Source: Actinomycetota bacterium
GTDB taxonomy: Bacteria; Actinomycetota; Actinomycetes; Streptosporangiales; Streptosporangiaceae
Length of the DNA stretch: 6,349 nucleotides
Direction: 5' to 3'
Assembly: GCA_003168295.1 (NCBI GenBank)
Contig: PMST01000126.1
Span: 1-6,349 of the forward strand
Made by a program: the position numbers and the translations under genes. Shown piece by piece: positions 1-4,126 of this stretch (positions are counted from its first letter, which is position 1; each line of letters opens with the position of its first letter). Below the pieces are notes generated by a model that saw only the letters and a program-made list of their open reading frames with translations, did no database searches and was not told where the DNA came from.

Positions 1-176
1 GGAAGGGCCACGCCGACCTAGGTCAGCAGCTGTCGGAGATCAGTAACCGGCTGGCCGACGTAGAGCGCCGCCTCGGTGCCACGCCGGCTGAGGTGGCCGC
101 CGTGGATGCTGCGGCAGACGCCAAGTCCCGGACGAATGAGCCGTCCAGACCAGATCAGGGAGCAGCCGCCTCCTGA
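1..176 (+). CDS. C-terminal end of an unidentified coiled-coil protein (partial)
   Basis: An open frame enters from the left edge (first full codon at position 3) and ends at TGA 174-176, giving 57 visible residues. The first two dozen residues have a clean 4-3-4-3-4 spacing of hydrophobic positions (L6, L10, I13, L17, V20, L24) separated by charged and polar residues, which is a classic coiled-coil heptad pattern. The rest is an Ala/Asp/Pro-rich, probably disordered tail. The other two + frames hit stops within the first 45 bases, so this frame is the only one that can be open here. The stop lies 19 bases before the corA start, so the two genes are probably co-transcribed. Short helical tails like this end many small membrane and channel proteins, but the visible part is too short to assign a family. 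The function is unknown. Confidence 0.6.
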   Translation, partial: KGHADLGQQLSEISNRLADVERRLGATPAEVAAVDAAADAKSRTNEPSRPDQGAAAS

Positions 177-195
177 GCGTGGGAATATCGCTCAC

Positions 196-1188
196 ATGAA
201 GGGCACCCTCACGCAAGACCGCGTAACCAGCAGCGCAACCCAGCAGGGGATCGAGCGGGCAGTGGCCGGCGGCGAATTTTTCTGGCTCGATCTCGACCTC
301 CACGACCCGGGACCCGACGACGATGTCACGGGGATGCTGACCAAGACCTTCCACTTCCACCCCGTGGCCGTCGAGGCGGCAGATCATTTCGGCCAGCGGG
401 CCCGCATCGACGACTACGAAGACTTTGTCCACATCATCACCTTCGGCATGGCGGGCGACGGTAAGAGCGTGGCCGAGGTGCACTGCTTCGTCACCGAGAA
501 ATTCATCATCAGCCTCCACCAGGGTGACTGCCCGGCACTGGGTACGGTGTGCGACCTCATCGGTACCCATCGTTCCTCGGAGGTAGTGGCGCCCCAGATC
601 GGCGTGTTCTACCTGATCATGGATACGCTGATCGACTCGTTCTTCCCCGTGCTGTCCGATTTCGACGATTCGATCGACAATCTCGAGGGCGCCATCCTGA
701 AGAATCCGACCGAGGAGCAGCTGGGGACGCTTTTCTCCATGAAGCGGCAGATCTTGTTGATCCGCAAGGTCGTCACGCCCCAGCGCGACATGATCTCCAG
801 CCTCAACGCCGGCATGGTGGCAATCCCCGGGATGACCGATCAGGGATCGGCCTATTTCCGCAGCCTCTACGACCACCTCATCCGCATCAGCGACATGGTG
901 GACGGGTACCGGGACCTGATCGGCGGCGCCATGGATACGCACCTGTCCATGGTGTCCAACCGGCTGAACGTGATCATGAAGCAACTGGCCATGATCGCCA
1001 CCATTTTTCTGCCCCTGGGCTTCCTGACCGGGTTCTTCGGGCAGAACTTCGCCTGGCCGATCGCTCATCTGCAGGTCGGCTTCAGTTACTTCCTCTTCCT
1101 CGGCATCGGGTCCGAGCTGGTCGCGATCGTGCTCCTGGTTGGTCTCTTCAAACGGCGCGGCTGGCTTGGCAGTGGCCCCACGGCCTGA
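196..1188 (+). CDS. corA: CorA-family divalent cation transporter (GQN variant)
   Basis: This is a 330-residue inner-membrane channel of the CorA metal ion transporter family, which forms pentamers moving Mg2+ (sometimes Co2+, Ni2+ or Zn2+) across the membrane. The N-terminal cytoplasmic domain (about 1-200) includes the segment FWLDLDLHDP and a family-like block near IDDYEDFVHI. A long helical region with SNRLNVIMKQL (about 254-264) leads into two C-terminal membrane helices (about 264-281 and 295-317), followed by a basic KRRGW tail. The family's signature GMN at the end of the first helix is GQN here (282-284, FFGQNF). The following loop (AWPIAHLQVG) lacks the acidic residue often found there. 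I chose ATG 196 because it leaves a 19-base gap after the upstream stop and gives a normal family length. The frame is open back to 76, but that extension has no family features. The Shine-Dalgarno match is weak (GTGGGA about 12 bases upstream). The family is certain; the transported ion is not. Confidence 0.9.
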   Translation: MKGTLTQDRVTSSATQQGIERAVAGGEFFWLDLDLHDPGPDDDVTGMLTKTFHFHPVAVEAADHFGQRARIDDYEDFVHIITFGMAGDGKSVAEVHCFVTEKFIISLHQGDCPALGTVCDLIGTHRSSEVVAPQIGVFYLIMDTLIDSFFPVLSDFDDSIDNLEGAILKNPTEEQLGTLFSMKRQILLIRKVVTPQRDMISSLNAGMVAIPGMTDQGSAYFRSLYDHLIRISDMVDGYRDLIGGAMDTHLSMVSNRLNVIMKQLAMIATIFLPLGFLTGFFGQNFAWPIAHLQVGFSYFLFLGIGSELVAIVLLVGLFKRRGWLGSGPTA

Positions 1189-1288
1189 GCGGGCCGACCG
1201 AATCAGCCGCTACTCATCCCCGCGCACTCGGCCTCGTGCCGGAATGAAAGTGACCGTCGGTCAGCCCGCAGAGAACCGACGTGCGGCT
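1189..1288. terminator. Gap between convergent genes, weak hairpins only
   Basis: This 100-base gap separates the convergent corA and GDT1-family genes. A short inverted repeat, TGACC-GTC-GGTCA (1251-1263), is followed in the - strand direction by CTTTC. A second, CCGCA...TGCGG (1266-1286, 11-base loop), is followed on the + strand by CTTTA. Either could contribute to termination, but the stems are only 5 bp and there is no real T-tract, so this is a tentative call. Confidence 0.22.
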
Positions 1289-1893
1289 TTAGCCCAGGCT
1301 TCCGATAGCCCTGAGGAGGTTGTAGATTCCCAGGCCGGTGAGCGCTACCGCGCCGACCAGGCGAACCCAGCGCATCGGAATGCGCTGCAGCAGCTTGGCG
1401 CCGCCGAACACGGCCAGCGCCGACACGGTCCACAGTGAAGTCAGGGCGGCTACGCCGATCACCAGAGGGTCGTTGTAGCGGGCCACGAAATTGGCGGTCG
1501 TGATCTGGGTGACGTCTCCCCATTCGCCGATGAACACGACCGTGAAGCTGGTGGCAAACACCCGCAGGACGCCCGGAGGCGGCGCTCTCATCCGCGCCGC
1601 ATCTGGGCCGGGCTCGTTTTCGTCCTCCGACGCGGACCGCAGCATCCAGATTGCCCGGCCAGGAACAACCCCGCCGTGACGAAATCGATCACGGACTTCG
1701 GCGCCAGAGTGAGCAGTCCCCCCGCCACGACGGACAGGGTGACGTGCACGGCGAAGGCTGCGGCGACGCCCAGCCAGACATGGCCCGGCCGGTAGTGTGT
1801 GCCCAGCACCAGCGAAGCAAACAGGGATTTATCTGGCAGCTCCGCCACGAACGTGACGGCGAAGACAGTCACCAGCAACAGCGAGCTGGACAC
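1289..1893 (-). pseudogene. GDT1/TMEM165 (UPF0016)-family Mn2+/Ca2+ transporter, split by a frameshift
   Basis: Two - strand frames each encode half of one protein. The first half (GTG at 1893) holds FVAELPDKSLF, the first copy of the family's E-x-x-D-K/R-T/S motif (restored residues 18-23). The second half, ending at TAA 1291-1289, holds FIGEWGDVTQ, the second copy (restored 124-129). Both halves are strongly hydrophobic, matching a two-repeat, roughly six-helix membrane protein. The frames meet at 1654-1656. Adding one G to the - strand GGG run there joins LFLAG to AIWMLR without interruption and yields 201 residues, a normal family length. Without it, the first frame runs on through non-family residues to a stop at 1588. 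The family exports Mn2+ (or Ca2+), which suits the Mn2+ riboswitch upstream. GTG 1893 is preferred because GGAAAGG (1909-1903) lies 9 bases before it and because the longer frame from TTG 1950 begins inside the terminator. The indel could be a true mutation or a sequencing error; the sequence alone cannot decide. Confidence 0.85.
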
Positions 1894-1902
1894 CAGGGCG
1901 AG

Positions 1903-1909
1903 CCTTTCC
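1903..1909 (-). promoter_or_regulatory. Ribosome binding site deciding the GTG start of the GDT1-family gene
   Basis: The - strand reads GGAAAGG, a good purine-rich Shine-Dalgarno element, 9 bases before the GTG at 1893. It lies just downstream of the terminator U-tract, so it is transcribed only on read-through. This supports a start after the riboswitch rather than the TTG at 1950, which falls within the terminator stem. Confidence 0.6.
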
Positions 1910-1933
1910 GGTTCAGCCCGTCCCGGCAGGCAC

Positions 1934-1977
1934 AAAAAGGACCCCGCCAAGATGAGCTGAACTCATCGGCGAAGGTC
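1934..1977 (-). terminator. Intrinsic terminator of the Mn2+ riboswitch (expression platform)
   Basis: On the - strand the sequence folds into a 14-bp interrupted hairpin. GACC (1977-1974) pairs with GGTC (1943-1940), CGCC (1971-1968) with GGCG (1948-1945), and GATGAG (1967-1962) with CTCATC (1956-1951). The loop is TTCAG, and the stem is interrupted by small TT and TT/G bulges. It is followed by C then TTTTT (1938-1934), giving the stem-plus-U-tract shape of a Rho-independent terminator. The stem base (GACC, with CTTC beside it) is also the conserved 3' end of the aptamer, so the two folds exclude each other. Known yybP-ykoY switches turn genes on with Mn2+, so the inference is that Mn2+ binding captures these bases, weakens the terminator base next to the U-tract, and permits read-through into the transporter gene. 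Confidence 0.8.
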
Positions 1978-2062
1978 TCATTCACCCCGTGTCTGGGGCC
2001 TGACGACCGGGTGCGATCGCGCACCAGCATGTCGATCAGCCAGCGAGGAACTACTCCCCTTC
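1971..2062 (-). ncRNA. yybP-ykoY manganese riboswitch (aptamer)
   Basis: The - strand carries the hallmarks of this Mn2+-sensing RNA class in order. The 5' conserved GAAGGGGAGTAG is at 2062-2051. A long hairpin arm follows: CTGA (2039-2036) pairs with TCAG (2003-2000), CGAC (2034-2031) with GTCG (2007-2004), and GGTGCG (2025-2020) with CGCACC (2015-2010) around a CGAT loop. The ion-site-like segment CGACATGCT lies at 2034-2026. A small CCCC/GGGG hairpin (1998-1985) precedes the 3' conserved ATGAGACCTTCGCC. The closing helix pairs GAAGG (2062-2058) with CCTTC (1975-1971). It lies directly upstream of a GDT1-family gene, a known partner of this riboswitch. Recognition is from remembered consensus and covarying-type pairing, not a model search. 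No convincing promoter is visible; TAAACT (2075-2070) is a possible -10 without a matching -35. Confidence 0.88.
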
Positions 2063-2235
2063 AGGCCCCAGTTTAAGACACACCACCCGACGCCTGCCGC
2101 ACGGATCCCCGCTGCTTGGCGTTCGTCTCGTGCGGAACTGACTGATGCCTTTAGCTGTAGTCCTGCTCCCGGTAGCGTGCTAGCTGCGGACAAGTGACAG
2201 CGAGGTAATCCGGTACAAAACTGAGCCTGGCCTGA

Positions 2236-2262
2236 GCCGGCACACCCGTCCATCGTGCCGGC
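2236..2262. repeat. 8-bp perfect inverted repeat (GCCGGCAC / GTGCCGGC)
   Basis: GCCGGCAC (2236-2243) and GTGCCGGC (2255-2262) are exact reverse complements separated by 11 bases. No T-tract follows on either strand, so this is not an intrinsic terminator. It is a candidate operator or RNA hairpin about 140-165 bases upstream of the ABC ATPase start, overlapping the next palindrome by three bases. Confidence 0.5.
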
Positions 2263-2273
2263 CAGATCTGGCC
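2260..2273. promoter_or_regulatory. 14-bp perfect palindrome GGCCAGATCTGGCC, candidate operator
   Basis: The 14 bases equal their own reverse complement. A perfect palindrome with no spacer in non-coding DNA upstream of an exporter gene suggests a binding site for a dimeric repressor. The regulator is unknown, and no TetR- or MarR-type gene is present in the window. Chance occurrence in GC-rich DNA cannot be excluded. Confidence 0.4.
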
Positions 2274-2327
2274 CCGGTCCACTGCGTTCGGTCTGGGGCG
2301 ATGGGGGCGAAGCCACCGCGGGAGCAC

Positions 2328-2392
2328 CGTGCCAGCGGCGTGTGCGGAGCGTGCCAGCCGCGTGTGCGGCGCGTGCCAGCGGGTGCGGGCAC
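2328..2392. repeat. 22-bp imperfect tandem repeat, two full copies and a degenerate third
   Basis: Copy 1 (2328-2349) and copy 2 (2350-2371) both begin CGTGCCAGC and match at 20 of 22 positions. A third copy starts at 2372 with the same CGTGCCAGC and then diverges, with what looks like a 2-base loss. The 22-base period is about two helical turns, so bound proteins would lie on one face of the DNA. The array ends about 10 bases before the exporter start and so may overlap its promoter or leader. It could equally be a neutral slippage repeat. Confidence 0.55.
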
Positions 2393-2402
2393 GCGCGGTG
2401 TC

Positions 2403-3362
2403 ATGACGGAACTAGCGATTGAAGCCACCGGGCTGACCAAGTCCTTCCGCGAGACCAAGGCCCTCGCCGGAGTGGACCTCGCGGTGCGCCGGGGCAGCGT
2501 GCTCGCCGTGCTCGGGCCGAATGGCGCGGGCAAGACCACCGCCGTCCGCATTCTCGCCACGCTGCTGCGCGCTGATGCGGGCACCGCCCGGGTCAACGGG
2601 TTCGACGTGCGCAAGCAGCCCGGCCAGGTCCGCGAGAGCATCGGGCTGACCGGCCAGTTCGCCTCGGTCGACGAGGACCTGACCGGCACCGAGAACCTGG
2701 TCATGATCGGTCAGCTCCTTGACCTGTCTACCCGCGCCGCCCGGCAGCGCGCCGCCGAGCTGCTCGCGTGGTTCGACCTGACCGAAGCCGCCGGCAAGGT
2801 GGCCAAGCATTACTCCGGTGGCATGCGGCGGCGCCTTGACCTCGCCGCGTCGCTGGTGGGCCGGCCGCAGGTGATCTTCCTGGACGAGCCCACCACCGGC
2901 CTTGACCCGGCTAAGCGCGAGGACATGTGGGACGTGGTCCGCAGCCTGGTCAGCGACGGCTCGACGGTGCTGCTCACCACGCAGTACCTGGAGGAGGCCG
3001 ACGCGCTCGCCGACGAGATCACCGTGATGGATCACGGGCGGGTGATCGCGCACGACACCCCGAACGGGCTCAAGCGGGTGGTCGGCGGGCAGCGGCTGAC
3101 CGTCCGCCCGGCCAACCCGGCGCGGCGTGACGATCTCCTCGAGGTGCTGCGCGACATCAGCGGGCAGGCGCCGGAGGTCGACGGACGGGGCACGGTCACC
3201 GTCCCGGTCGACGGCGACGACGTGCTGCCGGACGTGGTGGCGCGGCTGCGCGCCGCCGGGATCGCGGTCGAGGAGTTCTCATTGCACCTGCCGAGCCTGG
3301 ATGAGGTCTTCTTCACCCTCACCGGCACTAGATCCCAAGACGACGAGAAGGCACTGGTATGA
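2403..3362 (+). CDS. DrrA-family ABC exporter ATP-binding protein
   Basis: This 319-residue cytoplasmic ATPase powers an ABC-2 exporter of the daunorubicin-resistance (DrrA) type, which pumps drugs or other hydrophobic metabolites out of the cell. In order it has Walker A GPNGAGKTT (38-46), Q-loop GLTGQFASVDEDLTG (Q85), signature YSGGMRRRLDLA (from 137), Walker B VIFLDE (157-162), and D-loop GLDP (166-169). The switch position holds Gln (Q194 in TTQYLEEAD) instead of the usual His, as I recall for this subfamily. The C-terminal extension ends in LPSLDEVFFTLTG, a DrrA-type tail motif. Start ATG 2403 is chosen because homology-like sequence begins at once (MTELAIEATGLTKSF). An in-frame ATG at 2301 would add 34 Cys/Arg-rich residues spanning the tandem repeats. 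No good Shine-Dalgarno sequence precedes 2403, so the message may be leaderless. It overlaps the permease gene by 4 bases. The substrate cannot be told from the sequence. Confidence 0.92.
   Translation: MTELAIEATGLTKSFRETKALAGVDLAVRRGSVLAVLGPNGAGKTTAVRILATLLRADAGTARVNGFDVRKQPGQVRESIGLTGQFASVDEDLTGTENLVMIGQLLDLSTRAARQRAAELLAWFDLTEAAGKVAKHYSGGMRRRLDLAASLVGRPQVIFLDEPTTGLDPAKREDMWDVVRSLVSDGSTVLLTTQYLEEADALADEITVMDHGRVIAHDTPNGLKRVVGGQRLTVRPANPARRDDLLEVLRDISGQAPEVDGRGTVTVPVDGDDVLPDVVARLRAAGIAVEEFSLHLPSLDEVFFTLTGTRSQDDEKALV
3346..3351 (+). promoter_or_regulatory. Ribosome binding site of the permease gene
   Basis: AGAAGG lies 7 bases before the ATG at 3359, inside the last codons of the ATPase gene. 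Together with the ATGA overlap it supports this start and translational coupling of the two exporter subunits. Confidence 0.6.
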
Positions 3363-4126
3363 AAAAGCGTTTCCGGCTGCGGCCCGCGCTCGTGCTCTGC
3401 AAGCGCAACCTGATCAAGCTCACCCGCACGCCCGAGCAGCTCATCGACGTCACGTTGCAGCCGATCATCTTCCTGGTCCTGTTCCTGTTCGTGCTCGGCG
3501 GGGCGATCGCCCACGGTTCGCGCCACGACTACCTCGAGTTCCTGCTGCCCGGCCTGATCGGCCAGACGATCGCGATGAGCAGCATCTCGATCGGGCAGAA
3601 CATGAACGCCGACATCGCGAAGGGGGTGTTCGACCGCTTCAGGTCGCTGCCGATCGCCCGGTCCGTGCCCCTGGTGGGTGCGGTACTCGCCGATTTCTTC
3701 CGGTACCTGCTGCTATGCGTCATCATGCTGGGCTTCGGTTACGCGCTCGGCTTCCGCATCACGACCAGTCCGATGCTGCTGCTCGCGGCGCTAGGCCTGT
3801 CGATCAGCTTCGCCCTGGCGTTCGCGTGGGTCTCACTATGGGTCGGCATGACGGTGCGCACCGCCGGCGCGGTGCAGGGCGTGATGTTCCTGCTCATTTT
3901 CCCGCTGTCGTTCGGCAGCAACGTGTTCGTGCAGGCCTCCACGATGCCCGGCTGGCTGCAGGCGTTCGTGAGCGTCAACCCGCTCTCGCACCTGGTCAGC
4001 GCGGTGCGGGGCCTGCTGCTCGGCGGCCCGGTCGCGGTCCAGATCGGCTGGACGTTCGCGTGGATCGCCGGGCTGCTCGTGGTGTTCTTCCCGCTGGCGC
4101 TGCGCGGCTACATCCGCAGGACCTAG
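3359..4126 (+). CDS. DrrB-family ABC-2 type exporter permease
   Basis: This 255-residue integral membrane subunit partners the ATPase just upstream. Its ATG overlaps the ATPase stop as ATGA, a sign of coupled translation and fixed stoichiometry. After a basic cytoplasmic N-terminus (MKKRFRLRP) there are about six membrane segments: roughly 32-50, 62-80, 105-131, 138-160, 165-187 and 229-249. The cytoplasmic stretch KGVFDRFRSLPIARS (88-102) is the ABC-2 element expected to contact the ATPase. SVNPLSHLVSAVRGLLLG (205-222) is the conserved block before the last helix. The length is typical of DrrB-like permeases, and two ATPase-permease pairs are expected per transporter. The stop TAG (4124-4126) sits on the CTAG that also provides the stop of the convergent regulator gene. 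The family is secure; the cargo is unknown. Confidence 0.9.
   Translation: MKKRFRLRPALVLCKRNLIKLTRTPEQLIDVTLQPIIFLVLFLFVLGGAIAHGSRHDYLEFLLPGLIGQTIAMSSISIGQNMNADIAKGVFDRFRSLPIARSVPLVGAVLADFFRYLLLCVIMLGFGYALGFRITTSPMLLLAALGLSISFALAFAWVSLWVGMTVRTAGAVQGVMFLLIFPLSFGSNVFVQASTMPGWLQAFVSVNPLSHLVSAVRGLLLGGPVAVQIGWTFAWIAGLLVVFFPLALRGYIRRT

Larger units (their letters stand above)
2072..2402. other. Non-coding region between divergent transcription units
   Basis: This stretch of about 330 bases separates the leader of the GDT1-family gene (- strand) from the ABC exporter (+ strand). The frames crossing it have no family features and run through the riboswitch or the exporter gene. It holds the inverted repeat, palindrome and tandem repeats listed separately. 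Promoters for both directions should be here, but none is clear. The best + strand hint is GTGACA (2194-2199) with TACAAA (2214-2219), whose 14-base spacing is too short for a standard sigma-70-type promoter. Confidence 0.6.

Noticed and set aside
40..1068. Long - strand frame (342 codons) opposite the CorA gene
   Set aside because: It is the antisense shadow of a clear CorA coding frame, is His/Asp/Gly-rich, and has no family features.
1645..1660. Programmed ribosomal frameshift in the GDT1-family gene
   Set aside because: There is no recognisable slippery heptamer or downstream pseudoknot at the junction, and a simple one-base indel in a GGG run explains the data.
2070..2075. TAAACT as the -10 box of the riboswitch transcript
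   Set aside because: It matches only 4 of 6 consensus positions and has GGCAGG at the -35 spacing. It is too weak to list as a promoter, though its position is compatible.
1651..2076. + strand frame of 141 codons
   Set aside because: It is antisense to the GDT1-family gene and its riboswitch. Its Gln/Arg/His-rich translation is typical of a GC-rich shadow frame.
1978..2316. - strand frame of 112 codons in the intergenic region
   Set aside because: It runs through the riboswitch aptamer, its composition is not protein-like, and it has no credible ribosome binding site.
2180..2704. - strand frame of 174 codons spanning the exporter promoter region
   Set aside because: It overlaps the Walker A part of the ABC ATPase in antisense and shows Ser/Arg-rich shadow composition.
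2879..3005. Gln at the ABC switch-histidine position (Q194) as a sign of a dead ATPase
   Set aside because: All other catalytic motifs are intact, and TTQYLEEAD is, as I recall, normal for DrrA-type ATPases.
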